64,000 bases of DNA from Verticiella alkaliphila (GCF_018904615.1 NZ_JADCNH010000026.1:1-64000), one strand, 5' to 3'; counted from the first letter of the stretch, positions 52,311-62,059 are shown. Notes: a model not told the origin generated them from the letters alone. Numbers and translations: made by a program.

Positions 52311-53726
52311 TCAACGCCGCTTGCGGCCCTTGCCGCGGCGGGCAGGATGGCGCGTGCCGCCCTTGCCCTTGGGTTTGCCGGCAGGGCGCGTGGCGGGCAG
52401 TGCCGCCGGGTCCGCCACGCGGCGCCGCGACGGCGCCGTAGTCTGCGCCGGCGCCGCGCGCCGAGGCGACGGTCTCGAGATGGCGGCAGGCCCGGACACC
52501 AGGGCGGCGTCCAGCACTTCCACCCAATGCTGCACCGGCACCGCCGTCCCGCCCTGCAGGTGCTGGATGCACCCGATGTTGGCCGAGACGATGGCCTGCG
52601 GTTCCTGCGGCAGCAGCTGGGCGAGCTTGCGATCCCGCAAGGCCGTGGCGATCTCGGGTTGCAGCACGGAATACGTGCCGGCCGAACCACAGCACAGATG
52701 GGCCTCGTGACCCGCCGTGCTCACCTCGCAGCCCAGCGCGCGCAGGCCAGCCTCGATGCCTCCCCGCTGCTGCTGGCCATGCTGCAGCGTGCACGGCGGG
52801 TGCACGGCCAGACGCACCCCACGCAGGGCTGGCAGACGCTGACCCAGCGATTCGACGAGCTCGGGCAGCAGCTCGGACAGGTCGCGCGTGAGTTCGCTCA
52901 CCCGGCGCGCCTTCTCGGCATAGGCCGGGTCCGTGCGCAGGCTGTAGCCGTATTCGCGCACCGTCACGCCACAGCCTGAGGCGTTCATCACGATGGCCTC
53001 GATCTCGCCCGATTCGATCAGCGGCCACCAGGCGTCGATGTTGCGGCGCATGTCGGCGAGCCCGCCGTCGTGATCGCTCGTGTGCAGGCGGATCGCGCCG
53101 CAGCATCCCGCGCCCTTGGCATACACCGTCTCGATGCCGGCAGCATCCAGCACGCGCCGTGTGGCCTCGTTGATGTTCGGGGCCAACGCCGGCTGCACGC
53201 AGCCCGCCAGCATGAGCATCTTGCGGGCATGGGTGCCCAGGGCAGGCACGTTGCGCGCGGCTTTCTCGCGCGGCGGCACCTTGGCCTGCAGGCGCTTGGG
53301 CAGCGCGGGGCGAAGCATCTGGCCCACCCGCAAGGCCGGCGTGAAGGCCGGTGACGTCAGGCCGGACTTCAAGGCACCGCGCAGCAGGCGCTCGGGGAGG
53401 GGGCGCGTGACGCGTTCGTCCACCACGCGCCGGCCAATCTCCACCAGCTTGCCGTATTCGACGCCGGAAGGGCAGGTGGTCTCGCAGTTGCGGCAGGTCA
53501 GGCACCGGTCCAGGTGCTCCTGCGTCGTGCGCGTCACTGGCTGGCCTTCCAGGGCCTGCTTGATGAGGTAGATGCGGCCGCGCGGGCCGTCCAGCTCGTC
53601 ACCCAGGATCTGATAGGTGGGACAGGTGGCCGTGCAGAACCCGCAGTGCACGCAGCGGCGCAGGATGGCTTCGGCTTCCTGGCCGTCGGGGGTGTCGCGG
53701 AATTCGGGGGCGAGCGTGGTCTGCAT
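52311..53726 (-). CDS. glcF: Glycolate oxidase iron-sulfur subunit GlcF
   Basis: A 471-residue Fe-S protein. Two 4Fe-4S sites are CVHCGFCTATCPTYQ and CLTCRNCETTCPSG. Two cysteine-rich CCG domains follow (AGCCGAIRLHTSDHD, HLCCGSAGTYSVLQPEIA). About 60 extra C-terminal residues are rich in Pro, Arg, Lys and Gly (KPKGKGGTRHPARRGKGRKR), unlike typical GlcF of about 405 residues. GlcF passes electrons from GlcDE to the quinone pool. ATG 53726 is the start just before EFRDTPDGQEAEAILRRCVHC. Confidence 0.94.
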   Translation of the reverse strand: MQTTLAPEFRDTPDGQEAEAILRRCVHCGFCTATCPTYQILGDELDGPRGRIYLIKQALEGQPVTRTTQEHLDRCLTCRNCETTCPSGVEYGKLVEIGRRVVDERVTRPLPERLLRGALKSGLTSPAFTPALRVGQMLRPALPKRLQAKVPPREKAARNVPALGTHARKMLMLAGCVQPALAPNINEATRRVLDAAGIETVYAKGAGCCGAIRLHTSDHDGGLADMRRNIDAWWPLIESGEIEAIVMNASGCGVTVREYGYSLRTDPAYAEKARRVSELTRDLSELLPELVESLGQRLPALRGVRLAVHPPCTLQHGQQQRGGIEAGLRALGCEVSTAGHEAHLCCGSAGTYSVLQPEIATALRDRKLAQLLPQEPQAIVSANIGCIQHLQGGTAVPVQHWVEVLDAALVSGPAAISRPSPRRAAPAQTTAPSRRRVADPAALPATRPAGKPKGKGGTRHPARRGKGRKRR

Positions 53727-53734
53727 GGCGCCTG

Positions 53735-54838
53735 TCAGTGAGCGGGGTGGATGCGGCCGGCGTTGAAGATGCCGGCGGGATCGAAGGCCTGCTTGAGCGC
53801 GCGGTGGATGCGCTCGATCGGTTCGGCCAATGGCATGAAGACGGGGCCGAGCGGCGCGCCCTGCGCCGGACGGAAGAGGGTGGCATGGCCACCCGCGCGG
53901 CTCGCGAGGTTGAACATGTGGCGTGCCAGCGCGTGCGTGTGGACCCAGCGCAGGCCGCCGTGCCACTCGATCAACTGGCTGTCGGTGGGCTCCAGCGCCA
54001 GGGGGCCGGTGGTGGGTGGCACCGACAGTCGCCACAGTGCGCGCTGGCCGGCGGCGGCCGTGAAGACATCGGCCTGCTGGTCGCGCAGCGCCGTCCAGAA
54101 GGCCTGGGCGACCTCGGCATCGAGCACCGTGCCGCCCAGGCGGCGTGCGGCACTGTCCACGGCCGGCGCGGCCCCTTGCAGGCGCACGGTGAGTGTGCCG
54201 TCCACCCAGGCGGACGCGTGCACGGGCAGGGCCTGGCCGATCCAGGTGTTCACCTGGCGCACGGCCTCGTCCTCGCCCAGCGCGAAGCGCAACGTGGTGC
54301 GTGCAGGCGGCTGGGGGGCCACGCGCAGCGAGACCTCCAGCAGCACGCCCAGCGTGCCCAGCGAGCCTGCCAGCACGCGCGAGACGTCGTAGCCCGCCAC
54401 GTTCTTGATGACCTGGCCGCCAAAGCGCAGGACCTGCGCGTGGCCGTTGAGCAGCGCCGTGCCCAGCACGTGGTCACGCACGGCGCCTGCCGTGGCCCGG
54501 CCCGGGCCGGAGAGCCCCGCAGCCACCATGCCGCCGACGGTGCCGCCCGGCGCGAAGTGCGGTGGCTCGAAAGCCAGGCACTGGCCACGTTCGTGCAGCG
54601 CGGCTTCGACGTCGCTGATGGGGGTGCCCGCGCGCGCCGTCACGACGAGCTCGGACGGCTCGTAGCTGGTGATGCCGGCGACCGCGGTGGTGTCGAGCAC
54701 CTCACCGTCGATAGGGCGACCATAGAAGGTCTTGGTGCCACCGCCCTGGATGCGCAGGGGCGTGCGCGCTGCCGTGGCAGCGCGCACCTGGTCGATCAGC
54801 CGGGCGACGGCGGGTTCGTCGAGGGCAGAGCCGTGCAT
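53735..54838 (-). CDS. glcE: Glycolate oxidase subunit GlcE
   Basis: A 367-residue FAD-binding subunit. The PCMH-type FAD site is seen in LRIQGGGTKTFYGRP, ELVVTARAGTPISDVEAAL and FAPGGTVGGMVAAGLSGPGR. GGQVIKNVAGYDVSRVLAGSLGTLGVLLEVSLRV is the GlcE signature. It starts directly after the glcD stop (no gap) and ends 8 bp before glcF, giving a glcD-glcE-glcF operon for oxidising glycolate to glyoxylate. Confidence 0.95.
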   Translation of the reverse strand: MHGSALDEPAVARLIDQVRAATAARTPLRIQGGGTKTFYGRPIDGEVLDTTAVAGITSYEPSELVVTARAGTPISDVEAALHERGQCLAFEPPHFAPGGTVGGMVAAGLSGPGRATAGAVRDHVLGTALLNGHAQVLRFGGQVIKNVAGYDVSRVLAGSLGTLGVLLEVSLRVAPQPPARTTLRFALGEDEAVRQVNTWIGQALPVHASAWVDGTLTVRLQGAAPAVDSAARRLGGTVLDAEVAQAFWTALRDQQADVFTAAAGQRALWRLSVPPTTGPLALEPTDSQLIEWHGGLRWVHTHALARHMFNLASRAGGHATLFRPAQGAPLGPVFMPLAEPIERIHRALKQAFDPAGIFNAGRIHPAH

Positions 54839-56335
54839 TCAGAACCTCGGGATGTCGGCAAAGGGCAGCAGCCCGTGGTGGACGTGCATCTTGCCGTGCT
54901 CGGCGCAGCGTTGCAGCGTGGGGATGACCTTGCCCGGATTGAGCAGGCCCTGGGGATCGAAGGCCGCCTTGACCGCGAGGAACTGCGCGCGCTCGTCGGG
55001 AGAGAACTGCACGCACATGGAGTTGAGCTTTTCCAGCCCCACGCCGTGTTCGCCCGTGACGGTGCCGCCCAGGGCCACGCTCGTCTCCAGGATCTCGGCG
55101 CCGAAGCGTTCGGCGCGATCGAACTGGTCCGGGTCGTTGGCATCGAAGAGGATGAGCGGGTGCAGGTTGCCGTCGCCCGCATGGAATACGTTCGCGCAGC
55201 GCAGCCCGTAGGTCGATTCCATCTCGGTGATGGCCAGCAGCATGTCGGCCAGGCGCTTGCGCGGAATGGTCGAATCCATGCAGAGGTAGTCCGGGCTGAT
55301 CCGCCCGCTGGCCGGAAAGGCGTTCTTGCGACCGCTCCAGAAACGCAGGCGCTGCGCCTCGTCGGCACTGACTTCGAGACGCGTGGCGCCCGCAGCCCGC
55401 AGCACATCGAGCATGCGCTCGATCTCGTCGGCGACCTCGGCCTCGGTGCCGTCCGCCTCGCACAGCAGGATGGCTTCTGCGGTGAGGTCGTAGCCTGCAT
55501 GCACGAAGTCCTCGACCGCCGCCGTCATGGGCTTGTCCATCATCTCCAGGCCCGCCGGGATGATGGCCGCGGCGATGATGTCGGCCACCGCGTTGCCGGC
55601 CTTTCGCATGTCATCGAAGCTCGCCATGATGCAACGCGCGACCTGCGGCTTGGGCGTGAGCCGCACCGTGATCTCGGTGGCCACGCCCAGCATGCCTTCG
55701 CTGCCGATGAAGAGCGCGAGCAGGTCGAAGCCTGCGCTGTCCAACGCTTCGCTGCCGAAGGTGATGGGCTCGCCCGCCACCGTGTAGCCCTTGACCTGCA
55801 GCACGTTGTGCAGGGTGAGGCCGTACTTCAGGCAATGCACGCCGCCCGCGTTCTCGGCGACGTTGCCGCCGATCGTACAGGCGATCTGGCTGCTGGGGTC
55901 GGGCGCGTAGTAGAGCCCATGCGCGGCTGCCGCTTCGCTGATGGCGAGGTTGCGCACGCCGGACTGCACGCGCGCCGTGCGCGCCAACGGGTCGATGGAC
56001 AGGATGCGGTTGAAGCGCGCCAGCGAGACCGTCACCCCCAGACCATGCGGCGTCGCGCCGCCCGACAGCCCCGTACCTGCCCCGCGGGCAACGATGGGAA
56101 CGGCCAGGTCATGGCAGGCCTTGAGCACGGCGGCGAGCTGGGTCTCGTCGGCGGGCAGGGCCACCGCCAGCGGCAACTGACGGTACGCCGTCAGCCCGTC
56201 GCATTCATAAGGGACGAGCGCCTCGTCGCGCCAGAGCAGCGCGCCGGTGGGCAACAGGGGGGAGAGGGCTTGGACAACCTCGGCCTGGCGCTGCGTGCGC
56301 TGGGCCGGGTCGATCGCAGAGGATGCGGCAGACAC
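54839..56335 (-). CDS. glcD: Glycolate oxidase catalytic subunit GlcD
   Basis: A 498-residue FAD-linked oxidase. The FAD domain includes VPIVARGAGTGLSGGA, GGNVAENAGGVHCLKYG and FIGSEGMLGVATEITVRL. The C-terminal cap has the metal/substrate histidines of HAGDGNLHPLI and GEHGVGLEK. It uses glycolate or D-lactate as substrate; the E and F partners favour glycolate. No glcC regulator or transporter gene adjoins the operon in this window. Confidence 0.96.
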   Translation of the reverse strand: MSAASSAIDPAQRTQRQAEVVQALSPLLPTGALLWRDEALVPYECDGLTAYRQLPLAVALPADETQLAAVLKACHDLAVPIVARGAGTGLSGGATPHGLGVTVSLARFNRILSIDPLARTARVQSGVRNLAISEAAAAHGLYYAPDPSSQIACTIGGNVAENAGGVHCLKYGLTLHNVLQVKGYTVAGEPITFGSEALDSAGFDLLALFIGSEGMLGVATEITVRLTPKPQVARCIMASFDDMRKAGNAVADIIAAAIIPAGLEMMDKPMTAAVEDFVHAGYDLTAEAILLCEADGTEAEVADEIERMLDVLRAAGATRLEVSADEAQRLRFWSGRKNAFPASGRISPDYLCMDSTIPRKRLADMLLAITEMESTYGLRCANVFHAGDGNLHPLILFDANDPDQFDRAERFGAEILETSVALGGTVTGEHGVGLEKLNSMCVQFSPDERAQFLAVKAAFDPQGLLNPGKVIPTLQRCAEHGKMHVHHGLLPFADIPRF

Positions 56336-56510
56336 GCGGGCGGCTCCTGGGAACGGCCGCGCCTACCCACGGTAGCGCGCGGCAACCCAACACTATAACG
56401 GCTCGTCTGGGCGCGTCTGTAACGCCCTCAAAGTCCCTCAGAGCGGGCTTGCCCGGGCTGCACGGGGTGCGGTGACAGGTCGTTTCACACACGCTGTTGT
56501 CATCCGTCAC

Positions 56511-56544
56511 GTGTCATCACGGCTTCACGGAGGCTTCCTATAGT
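56511..56544 (+). promoter_or_regulatory. Pho-box-like element and -10 before the nuclease gene
   Basis: The 341-bp gap 56336-56676 holds no gene. GTGTCAT (56511-56517) and GCTTCAC (56522-56528) are 7-bp units 11 bp apart. After exactly 10 bp comes TATAGT (56539-56544), a 5-of-6 -10 element. A further TGTCAT lies at 56498-56503, out of register. The geometry is that of a PhoB promoter, the second unit being weak. The leader would be about 125 nt, ending in GAGGAA before GTG 56677. The other part of the gap probably holds the glcD promoter. Confidence 0.5.
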
Positions 56545-56676
56545 CGCCTCGCACAGTCGGCATTGCATGCCGTGCAACGCCCCTCACCGCCATGTCACCT
56601 GCGTGGAACCGGACGCCGCACGTCCTTGGTCAGGGCTCCGTCCATTGCACCCATACCCTAATCCGAGGAAACCCCT

Positions 56677-59600
56677 GTGTCCGCCTGGATCAACGAGTTT
56701 CATTACGACAACGCTGGTACTGACACTGGCGAATTCATCCGCATCGCCGGTCTTGACGGTACCGACCTGACCGGCTGGACGATTGCGCTCTACAACGGCA
56801 GCCCCAGCCAGCGCAGTGTCTACAACACGATCAACCTGGAAGGAACGTTGGTCGACGAGACCAACGGCTTTGGTTTCCTGCGCGTCAGCGCTTCCGGTCT
56901 GCAGAACGGTGGCAGCAACAGCAACGATGGGCTGGAGCCCGACGGCTTCGCGCTGGTGGATGCCAGCGGTACTGTGGTGCAGTTCCTGAGCTACGAAGGC
57001 TCCTTCGTGGCGGCATCCGGCCCTGCCGCCGGCATGACCAGCGAGGACATCGGCGTGTTCGAGTCCCAGACGTCTCCCGCCGGGCATTCCTTGCAGTTGA
57101 TCGGCACGGGTAGCCAATACAGCGATTTCACCTGGGCTGCCGCGCGCGCCGAGTCGCCTGAGGGCAGTCCCAACGCCGACCAGGTGTTCATCGCCCCCGG
57201 TCCGGACGAGACGGCCCCCGTGCTCGTCAGTGAGGAGGTGCTGGAGCAGGACCCGGCTCAAGCCATCACGGTCGCCTTCAACGAACGCATCCAGATCGAC
57301 GACGCCACCAAGATCGTTCTGTATCCGGCCGAGGCGACGGCCGACGCCGCGGTGCAGATCACCGCTGTCGTGCAAGGCGCCACGCTTGTCGTGACTCCTG
57401 TCGATCCGCTCGACCCAGACACGGCCTACGTGCTTGCGATCGGCGATGCTGCCATCTCCGACCTCGCGGGCAATGCGCTGGCCGTGTCCAGCATTCCTGT
57501 GCATACCCTCGACCCCGACGCCGCGCCCGTGTTGACCGCCATCCATGCGATCCAGGGCGCCGGCTCGGCCAGCCCCCTGACGGGCCAGACCGTCACGGTC
57601 GAGGCTATCGTCGTCGGTGACTTCCAGAGCAGCGACGGCGATGCCAAGCGGGATCTCCAGGGGTTTTTCCTGCAGGCCGAAGCAGCCGAACACGACGACA
57701 ATCCGCTGACCTCCGAAGGCATCTTCGTGTTCGACGGGCAGGCCCTCAACGGCATGGACGTCAACGTGGGTGATCGCGTGATGGTCACGGGGGTGGTGGG
57801 CGAGCGCTTCGGCAAGACGCAGATCACCGCCGAGAGCGTCGCGGTGACACAGGCCGGTGCCGTGGCCGACATATCGACCATGGCGGCGGACGTGTCGCTG
57901 CCGGCCGTGGGCGCGGTGGCGGCGGGAACCGGCTGGGTCGCCGATCTCGAGGCCTACGAAGGCATGCTGGTGAAGTTCACCGACACGCTCACCATCACCG
58001 AGCAGTTCGATCTGGACCGTTACAACGAGATCAAGCTCGTCGCGGGCGAGCGACCCTCGCAGTACACCGTGGACAACGCGCCGGACGTGGCGGGCTACCT
58101 GCAGCACGTGCAGGAGCTGGCCGCGCGCACGATCGTGTATGACGATGGCCTGGGCGTGCAGAACGCGGCCATCGGCAATCTGGATGGCTTCGATCCGTAT
58201 ACCACGGCCACCGCGCCGCGCATGGGCGACACGGTGGACGGCTTGGTGGGCGTCCTCGATTACGACTTCGACCAGTTCCGCGTTCGCGCCGTCGAGGACG
58301 GCAGCAACACGTTTGACCGCGTCAACGAGCGCACGCAGGCGACCGAGGACGTTGGCGGCTCGTTGAAAATGGGGAACCTGAATGTCCTGAACTACTTCCG
58401 CACGCTGGACATCGGCAGCGCCACGACCGCCAACGGCCATGATCCGCGAGGCGCTGACAGCGCCGAGGAATTCGCCCGCCAGACGGAGAAGCTCGTCAAC
58501 GCTCTCATCGCCATCGACGCGGATGTGATGGGGCTGATCGAGATGGAGAACGACTTCGAGCCGGGCTCGCCGGGCAATGCGCTGGAGTACCTGGTACAGC
58601 AGCTGAACGCCCGCCTGCCGGCAGAAGACCAGTATGGCTGGGTCAACCCAGGCCAGAAGCACGTCGGTGCCGATGCCATCGCCAACGGCTTCATCTACAA
58701 GGTCAGCACGGTCAAAGTCGCCGAGGGCACAAGCCCGGCCATCCTGAACGATGCCACGCTCGCGGGGCTGGACGGCGGTCAGGCGTGGCTGAACGAAAGC
58801 GCGATTGGCCGAATCTTCGATGGCGAGAACGCGAGCCGCAATCCGCTGGCCGTCACCTTTGAGGACATCGCGTCGGGCGAGACGTTCACGGCTGCCCTGA
58901 ATCACTTCAAGTCCAAGGGCAGCGCCGATGGCGCGCCGGGCGCCAACGCTGACGTTGGCGACGGCGCGGGGGGGTGGAACCATCAGCGCGAGCTTACCGC
59001 CAAGGCCCTGCTGGCGTGGCTCGAGACCGAGCCCACGCAGTCGAGCGACCCGGACATCTTCATCCTGGGGGACCTCAACGCCTACGCGGCGGAAAGCCCG
59101 CTCGCCATCCTGGCCCAGGGCGGCTTCGAGAACCTGGAGGATCGTCTGGACGCACCGTACTCGTATGTCTTCGACGGTCAGACCGGCACGCTGGACTACA
59201 CCCTGGCCACTGCCACCGCCGCCGCCCAGGTCACAGGCGTGGCACAGTGGCACATCAACGCCGACGAGGCTGATGCGCTGGATTACAACCTGGATTTTGG
59301 CCGCAGCCCGGATGTCTTCGACGGTGACGTCGTGGCCCGCGTGTCCGATCACGATCCGATGGTGATCGGCCTGGATCTGTCGTCGGCCAACACCGACATC
59401 TTCACGCTGCAACTGCTGCACTGGGGCGACGCCGAAGCGGGCCTGCTGGCCGGCCAGACCGCGCCCAACATGGCGGCGTTGGTCGACTGGTTCGACGATA
59501 CCTACGAGAACACCCTCATCCTGTCGGGCGGCGACAACTTCATCCCCAGCCCCTTCATGACGGCGGGTGCCGATCCTTCGCTGGTCGACGTGCTGGGCTA

Positions 59601-62052
59601 CTCGGGCCTCGCGCGGCCGGACATTGCCATTCACAATGCCCTGGGCGTGCAGGCCTCGGTCATCGGCAATCACGAGTGGGATCTGGGATCGTCGGTATTC
59701 GCCGATGCGATCAGCGCCAGCGGCGCCTTCCCCGGTGCGCTTTTCCCCTATCTCTCGGCCAACCTGGACTTCAGCGGCGATTCGGCCATCCGGGACAAGG
59801 TCGTGGACGCTGGCCAGAACGCCGAAGACATCGGCGGCAAGATCGCCGCATCGACCGTGATCGAGCAGGGCGGCGAGCAGATCGGCCTGGTGGGCGCCAC
59901 CACGCAGCGTCTGCTGAGTCTGTCCTCGCCCAACGGCACCACCGTCCAGGGCAACCCGAGCGGTGACGACATGGCGCTGCTGGCCGGGCAGCTCCAGCTC
60001 GAGATCGATGCGCTGCGTGAGCAGGGCATCAACAAAATCATTCTGATGGCACATTTGCAGGACCTGGCCAACGAAAAGGAACTGGCGGGCCTGCTGAGCG
60101 GTGTCGACATCATCCTCGCGGCCGGCTCGCACGTGGCCATGGGCAACGACGGCAATACACCGTACCCAGGCCGTGAGTTCGCCGAAAGCTACCCGTTCGT
60201 CGCGCAGGACGCGGACGGCAACAACACGCTGATCGTCTCCACGGACGGCGAGTACAGCTATCTGGGTCGTCTGGTCGTGGACTTCGATGCCGACGGCAAC
60301 GTTGTTCTCGACTCGCTGGACCCGACGGTGAGCGGCGCCTTCGCCTCGACCGAAGCCACGGTGGAGGAGGTCTATGGAGACCGCATCGAGGAAGCCTTCG
60401 CTGACGGCTCCAAGGGTGGCCAGGTGCGCGAGATCACCGATGCGGTAGGCGCGGTCGTTGCCGAGAAGGACGGCACGATCTACGGCTACACCAACGTCTA
60501 CCTGGAAGGTGACCGCGCCTTTGGCCGTGGTCAGGAAGTCAACCTGGGCAACCTGTCGGCCGACGCGAACGCCTGGGTCTCGCAGGCGGCCGCACAAGGC
60601 GAGGATGCGATCCTGCTGTCGATCAAGAACGCGGGCGGCATCCGCGCCTCGATCGGTGCGGTGGATGGCGGGGGCAACAAGACGGCCCCCATCGCTAACG
60701 ACAGCCTGGGCAAGCCCGCGGGCGGCATCTCGCAGCTGGATCTGGAGAATGCCCTGCGCTTTGACAACAAGCTGATGGTGTTCGACACCACCGCCCAGGG
60801 CCTGCTGAACATCCTCAATGGCGTGAGCCTGAACCCGGGTGCCGGCGGCTTCCCGCAGATCGGTGGCTTCCAGTTCTCGTACGATCGCACCCTGCCCGCA
60901 GGCCAGCAGATCCGCGAGGTGTCCGTCACGGACGTGGCTGGCGTCAAGCATGCACTGGTGGCCGATGGCGTGGTCGTGGCCGGCGCGCCGGCCACGATCT
61001 CGGTGGTGACGCTGAGCTTCGTGGCCGGCGGCTCCGATGGCTACAAGATCCCCGAGAACGGCACCAACTTCCGCTTCGTGATGCAAGACGGCTCGCTCTC
61101 CGATCCCGTGGAGGACCCGACCAACACGACGATTCCCGACGGTGCACTGGGCGAGCAAAAGGCCCTGGCGGACTACCTCGCCGAGTTCCACGGCACGCCG
61201 GATACCGCGTACGACGAGGCTGATGTGCCGGCCGCGTTGGACGAGCGTGTGCAGAACCTGGACGCGCGTGACAGCACGGTGCTCGAGGGCACGGATATGG
61301 GCGGTGAGCCTGGACAGCCCGAGGAGCCGGGTGTGCCTGGCGAACCCGGCGAGAACCCCGGCAAGGTCATCGTGGGCGATGACAACGGTGGCGAACTCGT
61401 GGGCACCGATGGCGACGACGAGATCACCGGCGGCGCTGGCGACGACATCCTCGTCGGCGGCGCGGGCAACGACGTGCTAGACGGTGGCGCCGGGGGACTG
61501 GACTACGCCAAGTTCAGCGGCACGCTGTCCGACTACACGATCGTGGTCGGCGAGGACGGCTTCCCGATCTCGGTGAGCGGTCCGGATGGTGTCAACACGC
61601 TCACCAACGTCGAGCGCCTGTGGTTCGAGGACACGCTCGTGGCCTTCGACGTGGACGGTGCGGCGGGTCAGTCCTACCGCCTGTACGAGGCCGCGTTCGA
61701 CCGTGCCCCTGACCTGGGCGGCGTGAGCTACTGGACGCGCGCGCTGGACGGGGCCGAGGGCGACGTCACCTGGCTGGCCCGCGGCTTTCTGGCCTCGGAC
61801 GAGTTCACGCAGAGCTTTGGCCAGTACCAGTCGCTGTCGAACGACGCCTTCATCGACCTGCTCTATGCCAATGTCCTGGGCCGCGAGGCCGAGGACGGCG
61901 GTGCCAGCTACTGGCTGGATGCGCTCGAAAGCGGCATGGCGCGCGAGAACCTGCTGGCGTCGTTTTCCGAGAGCGGGGAGAACCGCATCAACCTCGCGGG
62001 GCAGACGGCGAACGGCATCCTGCTGGACGTCGACACGTTCTTCACGATGTAA
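56677..62052 (+). CDS. Giant secreted nuclease / 5'-nucleotidase with RTX and DUF4214 tail
   Basis: A 1791-residue multidomain protein without N-terminal signal peptide. In order: lamin-tail-like domain (1-170); Ig-like SbsA-type domain (about 180-280; ITVAFNERIQID); ExeM-type OB domain (about 285-390); EEP nuclease domain (about 560-895) with LIEMEND, ILGDLNAY and VSDHDPM; 5'-nucleotidase metallophosphatase (about 905-1190) with LLHWGDAEAG, GGDNF, GNHEWDLG and AAGSHVAMGN; nucleotidase C domain (to about 1450; NAGGIRASI). Then RTX nonapeptides (1576-1606; GGAGDDILVGGAGND) and DUF4214 (about 1665-1780; YRLYEAAFDRAPDLGGVSYW). RTX repeats and lack of leader imply type I secretion. It would degrade extracellular DNA and dephosphorylate the nucleotides. 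Confidence 0.9.
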   Translation: MSAWINEFHYDNAGTDTGEFIRIAGLDGTDLTGWTIALYNGSPSQRSVYNTINLEGTLVDETNGFGFLRVSASGLQNGGSNSNDGLEPDGFALVDASGTVVQFLSYEGSFVAASGPAAGMTSEDIGVFESQTSPAGHSLQLIGTGSQYSDFTWAAARAESPEGSPNADQVFIAPGPDETAPVLVSEEVLEQDPAQAITVAFNERIQIDDATKIVLYPAEATADAAVQITAVVQGATLVVTPVDPLDPDTAYVLAIGDAAISDLAGNALAVSSIPVHTLDPDAAPVLTAIHAIQGAGSASPLTGQTVTVEAIVVGDFQSSDGDAKRDLQGFFLQAEAAEHDDNPLTSEGIFVFDGQALNGMDVNVGDRVMVTGVVGERFGKTQITAESVAVTQAGAVADISTMAADVSLPAVGAVAAGTGWVADLEAYEGMLVKFTDTLTITEQFDLDRYNEIKLVAGERPSQYTVDNAPDVAGYLQHVQELAARTIVYDDGLGVQNAAIGNLDGFDPYTTATAPRMGDTVDGLVGVLDYDFDQFRVRAVEDGSNTFDRVNERTQATEDVGGSLKMGNLNVLNYFRTLDIGSATTANGHDPRGADSAEEFARQTEKLVNALIAIDADVMGLIEMENDFEPGSPGNALEYLVQQLNARLPAEDQYGWVNPGQKHVGADAIANGFIYKVSTVKVAEGTSPAILNDATLAGLDGGQAWLNESAIGRIFDGENASRNPLAVTFEDIASGETFTAALNHFKSKGSADGAPGANADVGDGAGGWNHQRELTAKALLAWLETEPTQSSDPDIFILGDLNAYAAESPLAILAQGGFENLEDRLDAPYSYVFDGQTGTLDYTLATATAAAQVTGVAQWHINADEADALDYNLDFGRSPDVFDGDVVARVSDHDPMVIGLDLSSANTDIFTLQLLHWGDAEAGLLAGQTAPNMAALVDWFDDTYENTLILSGGDNFIPSPFMTAGADPSLVDVLGYSGLARPDIAIHNALGVQASVIGNHEWDLGSSVFADAISASGAFPGALFPYLSANLDFSGDSAIRDKVVDAGQNAEDIGGKIAASTVIEQGGEQIGLVGATTQRLLSLSSPNGTTVQGNPSGDDMALLAGQLQLEIDALREQGINKIILMAHLQDLANEKELAGLLSGVDIILAAGSHVAMGNDGNTPYPGREFAESYPFVAQDADGNNTLIVSTDGEYSYLGRLVVDFDADGNVVLDSLDPTVSGAFASTEATVEEVYGDRIEEAFADGSKGGQVREITDAVGAVVAEKDGTIYGYTNVYLEGDRAFGRGQEVNLGNLSADANAWVSQAAAQGEDAILLSIKNAGGIRASIGAVDGGGNKTAPIANDSLGKPAGGISQLDLENALRFDNKLMVFDTTAQGLLNILNGVSLNPGAGGFPQIGGFQFSYDRTLPAGQQIREVSVTDVAGVKHALVADGVVVAGAPATISVVTLSFVAGGSDGYKIPENGTNFRFVMQDGSLSDPVEDPTNTTIPDGALGEQKALADYLAEFHGTPDTAYDEADVPAALDERVQNLDARDSTVLEGTDMGGEPGQPEEPGVPGEPGENPGKVIVGDDNGGELVGTDGDDEITGGAGDDILVGGAGNDVLDGGAGGLDYAKFSGTLSDYTIVVGEDGFPISVSGPDGVNTLTNVERLWFEDTLVAFDVDGAAGQSYRLYEAAFDRAPDLGGVSYWTRALDGAEGDVTWLARGFLASDEFTQSFGQYQSLSNDAFIDLLYANVLGREAEDGGASYWLDALESGMARENLLASFSESGENRINLAGQTANGILLDVDTFFTM

Positions 62053-62059
62053 GCTGGCG

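Noticed and set aside
56584-61191. A minus-strand open frame of 1535 codons opposite the giant nuclease gene
   Set aside because: It has no recognisable domain and mirrors the codon bias of the plus-strand gene, whose nuclease, nucleotidase and RTX motifs are unmistakable. Long antisense frames are expected in GC-rich DNA.
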